The notes beneath the pieces are model-generated. The model ran no database searches. It was given only the letters and a program-made list of their open reading frames with translations, and was not told the DNA's origin. From positions 1 to 64,000 of the forward strand of contig NZ_BBPQ01000007.1 of assembly GCF_000787855.1 (NCBI RefSeq): DNA of 64,000 nt. Direction: 5' to 3'. Source of the DNA: Streptacidiphilus anmyonensis (lineage in GTDB: Bacteria; Actinomycetota; Actinomycetes; Streptomycetales; Streptomycetaceae). Position numbers and translations under genes: made by a program. Positions 9,340-17,913 of this stretch are shown piece after piece; position 1 is the stretch's first letter; every line of letters begins with the position of its first letter.

Positions 9340-9560
9340 CGTCACAAGGCTCCCGGGGGCGGCTCATCGGCCGCCCCCGGGACCCACTGGGCGGGGTCGA
9401 CGGGCGGCGTCTACGTCTCCTCCGAGCGCAACGTCGACTCCTCCGGCACCAGCCGCCTGTCCGTGCTGCGCTACGACGTCAGCGGCACCGGGACCACGCT
9501 GAACGCCACTCAGGAGTGGAACCCCACCGCCGATCTGCCGCCGACCGGCGCCAACCTCGG
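9340..9560 (+). pseudogene. Internal fragment of an esterase-like (phytase-like beta-propeller) protein
   Basis: The frame of 9463 reads, without a start of its own, GVYVSSERNVDSSGTSRL, then SVLRYDVSGTGTTLNAT, then QEWNPTADLPPTGANLGL. This resembles the conserved core of secreted esterase-like-activity-of-phytase proteins of streptomycetes. Both ends are missing: the match stops at about 9560, where the sequence becomes the antisense of a sigma-factor gene. I recognise the family from memory, without an alignment. Confidence 0.55.
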
Positions 9561-9873
9561 GCTGGCTCCGGGACGCGACCGAGCGGCGCAGGTGCGCGTG
9601 CAGCACATGGCGGGCCACGCCGAAGAGCCAGCCCCGGGCGGTCCCGAGCGTCGCGTCGAAGCTGCGCCGGGTCGAGAAGGCCTGGAGCCAGGTCTCGGCG
9701 AGCAGGTCGTCGGCCGCCTGCGGGGCCCGGCGCGCGAGGTGGCCGTGCAAGGCGGTGGAGTGCTCCTCCACCAGCGGCGCGAACATCGCCGCGTCGACAG
9801 CGGACCGCGCCAGCTGGGCCTCCCCGCTCAGCCGGCCGCCGCGTTCGCCGCTCTCGCGGTGCTCCGTTTCCAC
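9560..9873 (-). pseudogene. Truncated ECF sigma factor (region 2 only)
   Basis: It starts at GTG 9873 with an AAGGAG ribosome binding site 7 nt upstream. The protein reads through sigma region 2 (AAMFAPLVEEHSTALHGHL, DDLLAETWLQAFSTRRSFD, ARGWLFGVARHVLHAHLRR) and then loses similarity at about residue 105, just where the phytase-like fragment begins on the other strand. Region 4, needed for -35 recognition, is absent; the frame runs on to 9364 as unrelated sequence. A deletion has probably fused the remains of two genes. Confidence 0.7.
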
Positions 9874-10192
9874 GGAATCTCCTTCTGTGACCGCCCGGCG
9901 GCGGTCTCACCTTCTACTTGTCGGACGCGCCACGAGCGTTCGCATGTCACGCCGCGTGACGTCCCGGCGAGTGGCGGGAGGCGTGGGACGCCGCCGGACA
10001 GCGGGTCCGGTGCCCGGCGGCGACGGAGTGTGACCAGGTCAGCGGCCCTGCGGGGGGTGTTCGCCGGGGTGCGGGGCGAGGCGGCACGGTATAGCGTGGT
10101 GTCTCGTACCGTCGCAGCCGCAACTGTCTGCGACACCCGCGTCACATCACACCCCACACCGCCTGGTCCACGCATGCGCGGGAGGTGGAGCC
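9874..10192. promoter_or_regulatory. 319-bp control region upstream of the cyclic-di-GMP gene
   Basis: No gene is supported here. It contains a BldD-like palindrome at 9946-9960 and a second dyad, GTCGCAG (10111-10117) with CTGCGAC (10128-10134). Outside these I see nothing distinct. Confidence 0.5.
9946..9960. promoter_or_regulatory. BldD-box-like palindrome
   Basis: GTCACGCCGCGTGAC is a perfect 7+1+7 palindrome. Its core TCACGC-C-GCGTGA fits the published BldD pattern of TNAC and GTNA half sites. BldD bound to cyclic-di-GMP represses developmental and cyclic-di-GMP genes in Streptomyces, so a site upstream of a GGDEF-EAL gene makes sense. It is 233 bp from that start, and also 73 bp upstream of the broken sigma-factor gene. 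Confidence 0.5.
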
Positions 10193-13100
10193 GTGACGAC
10201 CGCTACCAGGTGGCGACCGGACCTCCCGGTGACCGTCTTCTGTGTGTGGACGACTGCGCTCGTCTGTCTGTACTACGCCTTCTCGGCCCAGAGATTCATC
10301 TTCGTCGCGGTCGGCCTCAGCGGCGTCGCGGGCATCGTGCTGGGCCTGGTGCGCAACCGCCCGTCCCACCCGCTGCCCTGGCTGCTGCTGGCGGCCGCCA
10401 ACCTGACGTTCACGCTGGGGGAGCTCGCGCAGATCGTTCTGATCCAGTACGAGCACGAGGACCCTGTCACGTCCATCGCGGACGCGTTCTACCTTGTCAC
10501 GTACGTCCTGTACGCGGCGGGGCTGCTCGGCTTCATCCGCTGGCGGTCCTCGCGGCAGGACCGGGCCAGCCTGGTCGACGCGCTGACCCTCACCGCGGCC
10601 CTGGCTCTGCTGTCCTGGGTCTACGTGATCGTCCCCTACGCCCACACCCCGGGCCAGACGTGGTTCCAGCGGGCCGTCTCCATCACCTACCCCCTCGGGG
10701 ACATCCTGGTGCTGGCGATGCTGCTGCGGCTGCTGGCCCCGCGCGGCGGCAAGAGCCTCTCCCTGGTCCTGCTCACCATCGGCACCGTCGGGCTGCTGGC
10801 GGCCGACGTCGCCTACGCACAGCTCCAACTGCACGGCGTGTGGCGCACCGGCACGCCCGTGGACCTCGGCTGGGCGGTCTTCTACGGGGCGTGGGGCGCG
10901 GCCGCCCTGCACCCGTCCATGAGATCCCTGACCGAGCCGGTGGCGGTGCGGCACGAGAGCGTCCACGGCTGGCGGCTCGGTCTGCTGGCCGTCGCCTCGC
11001 TGACGGCTCCGGTGATGCTGCTGATCGCCGCCGCGCGGGGGGACAACGGCAACGCCGGCGTGATCGGGGCGTTCTCGGCGGTGCTGTTCCTGCTCGTCCT
11101 GCACCGGCTCTCCGGCGTCGCGGCGACCCACCGTCAGGCGCTCGCGCGCGAGCGCGTGCTGCGGGCGGCGGCGACCGGCCTGGGCGACGCCGAGTCCGTC
11201 GCGGACGTCGCCCTGACCGTGACCGGCGCGGCCCGGGTGCTGCTGGACGGGGGCCACGGGCGCAGCATCCTGTTCGCGGTCAGGGACGAGCGCGGCTCCT
11301 GGTGCGTAAGGACGCAGGACGGTGATCCGGAGGACAAGGTGATCCCGTCCTTCGCCGCGCGTGACGACCTGGCGGCGGTCGCGAGCGGCAGCACGAGGGA
11401 GGTGCGCGTCGCGGAGCTGCCCGGACCGTTGCGGGAGCACTTCTCGGGCGGACATCCGGTGCTGGTCTGCCCCCTCGCCGCCCAGGACCGGGCGGCCAAG
11501 GACCCACCCGAGCTCGGCGCGCTGCTGGCCGAGAGCGACGAGTGGGGCCTGGCGTCGCGCCGCGACAGCCTGGCCACCCTGGCGACCCAGGCGGCGCTCG
11601 CCGTGCAGCGGATCCTGCTGAGTCGGGAGGTCAGCAGGCGCAAGAGCGAGGCGTACTTCCGCACCCTGGTGCAGAACGCCTCGGACGTGATCCTGATCCT
11701 CGGGGACGACGACACCGTCCGCTACGCCAGCCCGTCCGCCGCCCAGGTGCTGGGGTCCACCCGGTTGACGGGGTCCCGCTTCCCGGAGCTGGTGGTGCCG
11801 CAGGAGCGCCGGATCGTCCGTGACGCGCTGGCCCAGATGCGGGTGCGCGACAGCGACAGCCGCCGCGACCACTGGCGGATGCGCCGGGCCGACGAGGGCG
11901 CCGTCGAGGTCGAGGTGCGCTGCAGCGACCTGCGCGCGGACCCCACGGTCGGCGGCCTGGTGCTGACCCTGCGCGATGTCACCGAACAGCGCAACCTCGA
12001 ACGGGAACTGACGCACCGTGCCTTCCACGACCCGCTGACGGGCCTGGCGAACCGGCTGCTCTTCCAGGAGCGGGTGTCCCACGCGCTCGCCCAGAGCCAC
12101 CGCGAGGGCACCGTGGTCGGCGTGCTCTTCGTCGACGTGGACGACTTCAAGATCGTCAACGACGTCCAGGGCCATGGGGTCGGCGACGAACTCCTGGTGG
12201 CGCTCGCGCTGCGGCTCTCCACCACCGTCCGGGCCTCGGACACCGCCGCGCGCATCGGCGGCGACGAGTTCGCGCTGCTGATCGAGGACCCGATGACGCC
12301 CGCCGACGTGGAGGCCTTCGCCGACCACGTGCTGGAGGTGTTCGGCGAGCCGTTCCAGCTGAGCGTCGGGCCGGTGAGCGCCTACGTCAGCGTCGGCATC
12401 GCCACCACCGAGGACAGCTACGACTCGGTGGAACTGCTGACGCACGCGGACCTGGCGCTGTACGAGGCCAAGACCGCCGGCAAGCGGCAGTGGCGGCACT
12501 ACCACCCCTCGCTCCAGAGCGGCATGCTGGAGCGCCACGAGCTCCAGGACAGCCTCAACCGCGCCGAGGTCGATTCCTTCCAGGTCCTCTACCAGCCCAT
12601 CGTGGAGCTGGCGAGCGGCAAGGTGGACGGGTTCGAGGCGCTGCTGCGTTGGCCGCACTCCACCCGCGGCGTGGTGATGCCCGAGCAGTTCATCTCGCTG
12701 GCCGAGGAGAGCGGGCAGATCGTGCCGCTCGGCGGCTGGGTCCTGGACCTGGCCACCACCGAGGCGGTGGGCTGGCACCGCCTGCTGCGCGAACGGCACG
12801 CCCCGGGCGGCGCGCCGGTGTGGCCGTACGTCAGCATCAACGTCTCGCCGCGTCAGTTCCACGACCCCGGCTTCCTCGGCGTCATGCACCACGCGCTGGA
12901 GCAGTCGGGCATCGCCCCGTCCTCGGTCGTCCTGGAACTGACGGAGAGCCTGCTCATCCGGCGCGACGAGCGGATCCTGGCCCAGATGCAGGACCTGACC
13001 GACCTCGGGATCCGCATCGCGATCGACGACTTCGGGACGGGCTACTCCTCGCTGAGCTACCTGCGCGAGTTCCCCATCTCGATTCTGAAGATCGACCGCA

Positions 13101-13366
13101 CGTTCATCGACGAACTCGGCCGGTCCCCCCAGCAGTACGCGCTGGTCGAAGGCATCACGCATCTCGCCGACACCCTGGGCGTCGCCGTGATCGCCGAAGG
13201 AGTGGAGACCTCCCGCCAGCAGGAGCTGCTGATCGCGCTGGGATGCCAGCGCGGCCAGGGCTACCTGTTCGCGCAGCCGATGGACGCGGCGTCCGCCCGT
13301 CAGCTGCTCCTCGAATCGCCGACCGGCGCCTTCAAACCCAGCGCGCTCAGACCCGGAGTCGCCTGA
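10193..13366 (+). CDS. Membrane GGDEF-EAL cyclic-di-GMP synthase/phosphodiesterase
   Basis: 1057 residues from GTG 10193 with GGAGG just upstream. Order: about 8-9 membrane segments (residues 10-310), a GAF-like region (about 320-470), PAS (about 485-605), GGDEF (about 605-775) and EAL (about 785-1040). The active-site motif GGDEF is intact near residue 690, and an inhibitory-site RASD lies five residues before it, so feedback inhibition by cyclic-di-GMP is expected. The EAL domain keeps FEALLRW, ELTES, DDFGTG, LKIDR and AEGVE, so hydrolysis is also likely. Membrane-bound RmdB-type proteins of Streptomyces share this plan and control development. Which activity dominates cannot be told. Confidence 0.92.
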   Translation: MTTATRWRPDLPVTVFCVWTTALVCLYYAFSAQRFIFVAVGLSGVAGIVLGLVRNRPSHPLPWLLLAAANLTFTLGELAQIVLIQYEHEDPVTSIADAFYLVTYVLYAAGLLGFIRWRSSRQDRASLVDALTLTAALALLSWVYVIVPYAHTPGQTWFQRAVSITYPLGDILVLAMLLRLLAPRGGKSLSLVLLTIGTVGLLAADVAYAQLQLHGVWRTGTPVDLGWAVFYGAWGAAALHPSMRSLTEPVAVRHESVHGWRLGLLAVASLTAPVMLLIAAARGDNGNAGVIGAFSAVLFLLVLHRLSGVAATHRQALARERVLRAAATGLGDAESVADVALTVTGAARVLLDGGHGRSILFAVRDERGSWCVRTQDGDPEDKVIPSFAARDDLAAVASGSTREVRVAELPGPLREHFSGGHPVLVCPLAAQDRAAKDPPELGALLAESDEWGLASRRDSLATLATQAALAVQRILLSREVSRRKSEAYFRTLVQNASDVILILGDDDTVRYASPSAAQVLGSTRLTGSRFPELVVPQERRIVRDALAQMRVRDSDSRRDHWRMRRADEGAVEVEVRCSDLRADPTVGGLVLTLRDVTEQRNLERELTHRAFHDPLTGLANRLLFQERVSHALAQSHREGTVVGVLFVDVDDFKIVNDVQGHGVGDELLVALALRLSTTVRASDTAARIGGDEFALLIEDPMTPADVEAFADHVLEVFGEPFQLSVGPVSAYVSVGIATTEDSYDSVELLTHADLALYEAKTAGKRQWRHYHPSLQSGMLERHELQDSLNRAEVDSFQVLYQPIVELASGKVDGFEALLRWPHSTRGVVMPEQFISLAEESGQIVPLGGWVLDLATTEAVGWHRLLRERHAPGGAPVWPYVSINVSPRQFHDPGFLGVMHHALEQSGIAPSSVVLELTESLLIRRDERILAQMQDLTDLGIRIAIDDFGTGYSSLSYLREFPISILKIDRTFIDELGRSPQQYALVEGITHLADTLGVAVIAEGVETSRQQELLIALGCQRGQGYLFAQPMDAASARQLLLESPTGAFKPSALRPGVA

Positions 13367-13412
13367 GCCGGCCGCTGCCGGCTCCGGAATCCCTGGAAGA
13401 CCCTGGAAGGCG

Positions 13413-16400
13413 ATGCCACAGCGACCGTTGCCCACACCACCGCCCGGCCGGTACCTGCTGCTCCGGAACGATCAGGGGCAGTTCGGCGTCTGGCCGGCGG
13501 AGCTCGCGGCCCCGGACGGCTGGCGTCCGGCCGGGCCCGAGCCCGCGGACTCCGCCCAGGAGTGCGCCGCCGTGCTCCGCGCCGGCCCCCCGTACCTGTG
13601 GCCCAAGCTCCGTCCCGGGCACCGGCGCACCACGGCCGCGTCGACGACCGGCCGGGCCGCCGGCCCCGAGGCCCGCGGCGACCCGGTGCCGACCGTGTCC
13701 GCGCTGGTCCGCACGCAGGCGCACCGGACGCCGCTCGCCCCGGCGTTGCTGTGGACCGGCGGCGCGCTCAGCTACGGCGCCCTGGACACGCGTGCCGACG
13801 TGACCGCCGCGGCGCTCCAGGAGCGCGGCTGCGGGCCGGGCGAGGTGGCGGCGGTCTGCCTGGACCGCACCGCCGACCTGGTGGTCTGCCTGCTGGCGAT
13901 CCTGCGCACCGGGGCGACGCTGCTGCCCCTCGACCCCGAGATGCCTCCTGCCCGCCTGGCCCACCTGCTGGGCGACGCGCGGGCCCGTCTGGTGGTCACC
14001 GGGGAGGACCACCGGCGGATGTGCGAGTCCGCCGCGTCGGCCGGCCACGCGGAGACGGGCCGCGGGGAGACGGGCCGTGCCGGCTGCGGGGCCGCGGCCA
14101 CGGCGGTCGTGGCGGTGGACGAGGTGACCGGGGAGGTCCCGCCGGAGGAGAGGCCGCGGCCGGACGAGCCCGACCCGGACGACGTCGCGTACCTCATCTA
14201 CACCTCCGGCTCCACCGGCGCGCCCAAGGGCATCGCGGTCACCCACCGTTCCCTGGCGGGTTCCCTGGCCGCGTCCGCCGCCTCCTACGGCTGGCATCCC
14301 GGCGACCGCGCCCTGCACCTGGCCGCGGTCAGCTTCGACACCTCGCTGGAGCAGATCTTCGGCCCCCTGATCACCGGAGCCGCCACCGTGCTGACCGGAG
14401 GGCCGCCGTGGGCTCCCAGCGAGGTGTTGGAGGCCGTGGCCCGCCACCGCATCTCGACCCTGGACCTGACGCCCGCCTACTCCCGCCACCTCCTCAGCCT
14501 CCTGCGGGCCGGCCGGTACCCGCTCGACACGGTGCGGCTGGTGGTCGTCGGCGGGGAGATCGTCCGCGCGAAGGACTGCCGCGGCTGGCTGGAGCACGCG
14601 CCCGGAGCCCGGCTGGTCAACGCCTACGGACTGACCGAGACCACGATCACCTCCACCACCTGCGATCTCGGCGCCTGGGCCGCCACGGCCGACGGCGGCG
14701 CGCCGGCCCCCGTGGGTCGTCCGCTCCCCGGCACCCGCGTCCACCTCCTCGACGCGCGACTGCGGCCGGTGCCGCCGGGCGAACGGGGCCAGGTCCACAT
14801 CGGCGGCGACCATGTGGCCGAGGGCATCTGGCGGCAGCCCGACCGCACGGCGCAGGAGTTCCTGCCGGATCCCTACGGCGACCGCCCCGGCGCGCGGATG
14901 TACCGCACCGGCGACATCGGGGTGTTCCTTCCCGACGGGTCGCTGTCGATCGTCGGCCGGTTCGACGACCAGATCAAGATCCGCGGGCACCGCATCGACC
15001 CCGCCGAGATCGAGGCCGTCCTGCGGGCCCATCCATCCGTCGACGACGTCGCCGTCGTGGCGCGGCACCGCGGCGAGCACGACCAGCAGCAACTGGCCGC
15101 CTTCTACCGTCCCGCGCCTGGGACTTCGCCCGGCGCGAACGGAGGCGACGGAGGGGACGGAGGCGACGGCGCGGACGGAGGGAACGGAGGGAACAGCGGG
15201 ACGGCGGACCAGTTGCGCCGCGCGCTCGCCCGGGCCCTGCCCGGCTACATGATGCCCGCCTCGTTCACGGCGCTGGAGCACCTGCCGGTCACCCCGCACG
15301 GGAAGATCGACCGGCGGGCGCTGGCGCGGAGCGCGCTCCAGGCCCCGCCCGCGCCCCACGCCGCCGCGCCACCCGCCGGCGCCCCGGCGCTCCCGCAGCC
15401 GTCCGCCCGGGCGGACGCCGTCCCCGCCGCACCAGCAACGCCCGCCGAAGCCGCGCAAGCCGCCACATCCGCCGGGCCTGCCGGGTCCGACGGGGCCGCC
15501 CCGGCGGCCTGGGCGACGCCGACCCGACCGCACGCCGTCATGGCGCATCTGTGGGCGCAGATCCTGGGTGTCGCGCACGTCCGCCCGGACGACGACTTCT
15601 TCCACCTCGGCGGCAACTCGCTGCTCGCCATGGAGATGCTGGCGCGGGCGCGCGTCATCTTCGGCATCGACATCACCCAGGTCCGCGAACTCTCCCGCGC
15701 CCTCCTGCTGCACCCCACGCTCGCCGACTTCGCCGAGCAGGCGACGCTGGCCCGGCGCGGGCGGCTGACCGGGACCGACCGGCCACCGGTCGACTTCACC
15801 GCCGAGGCGGAGCTGAGCCTGCGGGCCGCAGGCACCGGCGACCCCGCCCCCGACCCCCGCCGACCCAAGGACATCCTGCTCACCGGAGCGACCGGGCTGT
15901 GCGGCACGCACATGCTGGGCGAACTCCTGGAGCACACCCAGGCCCGGATCCACTGCCTGGTGCGCGCCCCCGATCCGGCCCAGGCCTTCGAGCGCCTGCG
16001 CGCCGCCCACCTGCGCTACCTGCGCCGGGATCTCGCCGCCGACCCGCGCCGCGACCGCATCGTGCCGACCGTCGGCGACCTCGCCGCGCCGCGCCTGGGA
16101 CTCGCCCCCGACACCGCCGCCATGCTGGAGCGGACCGTCGACCTGATCTACCACTTCGGCGCGCAGGTCAACTTCATCTACCCCTACCAGGCCCTGCGCG
16201 CCGCCAACGTCGAGTCCGTGCGCGCGCTCGTGGAGCTGGCCGCCCCCAGGTCCGTGCCGCTCCACTACACCTCCAGCCTGGCCGTCATGGCCGGGTACGG
16301 CGCCGCGGGCGTGCGCGCGGTCACCGAGCGGACGCCCCTCGCCCACGCCGACTACCTCTCGGTCGGCTACGTCGAGTCCAAGTGGGTGGCGGAGCTGATG

Positions 16401-17855
16401 CTGCGTCACGCGGCCGAGGCGGGCGTCCCGGTCAGCGTGTACCGGCTCCAGGACGTCACCGGCTCGCTGGCCACGGGTGTCCTCAACACCGGCACGGAGA
16501 TCTGCGCCCTCGTCAAGTTCCTCGCCGACTCCGGTCTATGCCCCGCCGTCGACCTGCCGCTTGACCTCCTGCCGGCCGACTGCTTCGCGCAGGCGGTACG
16601 CCACATCTCCACCGTCGGCCCCTCCGCCACCGCCCCCGGCGGTGGCGTCTACCATCTGACCAATCCCCGCCCCGCGCTGGTGGACGTGCTGGCCGACAGT
16701 CTGCGCGGGCGCGGCTTCGCGGTCCGCGAGATCCCGTACCAGGAGTGGGTGAGCGCGCTGATCCGGTTCGCGGCCGAGCATCCGGCCCACCCGGTCAGCC
16801 CGTTCGTGCCGCTCTTCGTCGACCGCTGCAACCACGCCGACATGAGCGTCAGCGAGATGTACCTGCAGAGCGTCTTCCCGCGCTTCCGCCGCGACCACGC
16901 GGAGCGCGCCCTGGCCGGCAGCGGCGTGCTTATCCCCCCGGTGGACCTGGAGATGCTCGGCCGCTACGTGGACAGCCTCGAACGCGACGGCTATCTCTCA
17001 CCCGCGCAGGACACGGCCCCGCGCCCGGCGGAGCCGCGCCGCACGTCCTGGGCGCGGCTGGACCTCGCCCACGCTCCGGCGGACGCCCCGGTGGCCTTCG
17101 GCGGCAGCCTCACCCCCGACGAGGTGGGCGCCGCCTACGCCGCGGGCGCCTACCCGATGCCCGCCGCGGACGACCGCGCCCGCGGGACGGCGATGTCCCT
17201 GTACGGCGCGGAGGTGCACTCCGGGCGGATTCCCGTGGTCGGGTCGGGCGACCCCTGGGCCCTCGCCTGGTGGTCTCCGGACCCCCGACCGGTGATCCCG
17301 GTCGCCGACGTCCACCTCAGCCGCAGCCTCGTCCGCCGCCTGGACCGCCGGGTCCGCTGGACCACCAGCGCGGACCGGGCCTTCGCGGAGGTCCTGCACG
17401 CCTGCCGGGTGGGACGCCGACCCCGGTGGCTCACCGACGAGCTGATGCGCTGTCTGCTCGCGCTGCACGCAACGGGCCAGGCCCACAGCGCCGAGGTGTG
17501 GGAGGGCGACCAGCTGATCGGCGGGGTGTTCGGCGTGCGCGTCGGCCGGGTCCTCAGCATGGACTCGATGTTCGGGACACGCCCCGGCTCCGGCCTGGTC
17601 GCGGTGGCCGACCTCGCCCTCCGCTTCGCCGAGGCGGGCGGCGAGTTCCTGGACGCCCAACGCGACAGCCCCCACGTGCGGGCCATGGGAGCGATACTGA
17701 CGCCGCGTCAGGACTATCTGTCGCTGCTCGGGCGAGCCGAGCAGCCCCGTCCGGACGGCGACCGGCCCCTGCCGACCGCCGCCGAGGAAGCCCGACGGCT
17801 CACCCGGGGCCGGGGCGGGCGTTGCCCTGTTCGGCCGGTCCGTCCTGCGCGCTGA
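13413..17855 (+). CDS. Fused MbtH-A-T-reductase-Aat synthetase (NRPS with tRNA-dependent aminoacyltransferase domain)
   Basis: 1480 residues from ATG 13413 (GGAAGG upstream). Residues about 12-72 resemble a degenerate MbtH domain (GQFGVWPAELAAPDGW). The adenylation domain (about 92-655) has YLIYTSGSTGAPKG, NAYGLTETT, YRTGDIG, GHRIDPAEIE and HGKIDR. The carrier domain has FFHLGGNSLL (Ser about 734). The thioester-reductase domain (about 815-1195) has LTGATGLCG and YVESK. The C-terminal domain (about 1225-1440) is a leucyl/phenylalanyl-tRNA-protein transferase: FGGSLTPDEVGAAYAAGAYPMP, WWSPDPRPVIP, HSAEVW, DAQ. There is no condensation domain. I infer that Aat transfers an amino acid from aminoacyl-tRNA to the amine of the carrier-bound residue and the reductase releases an aldehyde. 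Long Gly- and Ala/Pro-rich linkers separate the domains. The substrate is unknown. Confidence 0.9.
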   Translation: MPQRPLPTPPPGRYLLLRNDQGQFGVWPAELAAPDGWRPAGPEPADSAQECAAVLRAGPPYLWPKLRPGHRRTTAASTTGRAAGPEARGDPVPTVSALVRTQAHRTPLAPALLWTGGALSYGALDTRADVTAAALQERGCGPGEVAAVCLDRTADLVVCLLAILRTGATLLPLDPEMPPARLAHLLGDARARLVVTGEDHRRMCESAASAGHAETGRGETGRAGCGAAATAVVAVDEVTGEVPPEERPRPDEPDPDDVAYLIYTSGSTGAPKGIAVTHRSLAGSLAASAASYGWHPGDRALHLAAVSFDTSLEQIFGPLITGAATVLTGGPPWAPSEVLEAVARHRISTLDLTPAYSRHLLSLLRAGRYPLDTVRLVVVGGEIVRAKDCRGWLEHAPGARLVNAYGLTETTITSTTCDLGAWAATADGGAPAPVGRPLPGTRVHLLDARLRPVPPGERGQVHIGGDHVAEGIWRQPDRTAQEFLPDPYGDRPGARMYRTGDIGVFLPDGSLSIVGRFDDQIKIRGHRIDPAEIEAVLRAHPSVDDVAVVARHRGEHDQQQLAAFYRPAPGTSPGANGGDGGDGGDGADGGNGGNSGTADQLRRALARALPGYMMPASFTALEHLPVTPHGKIDRRALARSALQAPPAPHAAAPPAGAPALPQPSARADAVPAAPATPAEAAQAATSAGPAGSDGAAPAAWATPTRPHAVMAHLWAQILGVAHVRPDDDFFHLGGNSLLAMEMLARARVIFGIDITQVRELSRALLLHPTLADFAEQATLARRGRLTGTDRPPVDFTAEAELSLRAAGTGDPAPDPRRPKDILLTGATGLCGTHMLGELLEHTQARIHCLVRAPDPAQAFERLRAAHLRYLRRDLAADPRRDRIVPTVGDLAAPRLGLAPDTAAMLERTVDLIYHFGAQVNFIYPYQALRAANVESVRALVELAAPRSVPLHYTSSLAVMAGYGAAGVRAVTERTPLAHADYLSVGYVESKWVAELMLRHAAEAGVPVSVYRLQDVTGSLATGVLNTGTEICALVKFLADSGLCPAVDLPLDLLPADCFAQAVRHISTVGPSATAPGGGVYHLTNPRPALVDVLADSLRGRGFAVREIPYQEWVSALIRFAAEHPAHPVSPFVPLFVDRCNHADMSVSEMYLQSVFPRFRRDHAERALAGSGVLIPPVDLEMLGRYVDSLERDGYLSPAQDTAPRPAEPRRTSWARLDLAHAPADAPVAFGGSLTPDEVGAAYAAGAYPMPAADDRARGTAMSLYGAEVHSGRIPVVGSGDPWALAWWSPDPRPVIPVADVHLSRSLVRRLDRRVRWTTSADRAFAEVLHACRVGRRPRWLTDELMRCLLALHATGQAHSAEVWEGDQLIGGVFGVRVGRVLSMDSMFGTRPGSGLVAVADLALRFAEAGGEFLDAQRDSPHVRAMGAILTPRQDYLSLLGRAEQPRPDGDRPLPTAAEEARRLTRGRGGRCPVRPVRPAR

Positions 17856-17913
17856 CCTGCGCCGACCTAGTGTGGTGCAGGTAGGGGGCCCTGACCTGGA
17901 AGGACGCCGTCCC

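Noticed and set aside
10142-13435. 1097-codon minus-strand frame opposite the GGDEF-EAL gene
   Set aside because: Shadow frame created by third-position GC; the plus strand has all the domains.
13562-16564. 1000-codon second plus-strand frame inside the synthetase gene
   Set aside because: Arg/Pro-rich, no domain; the overlapping frame encodes the A, T and reductase motifs.
17868-17873. TAGTGT as a separate promoter for the 87-residue gene
   Set aside because: No matching -35 at a suitable distance.
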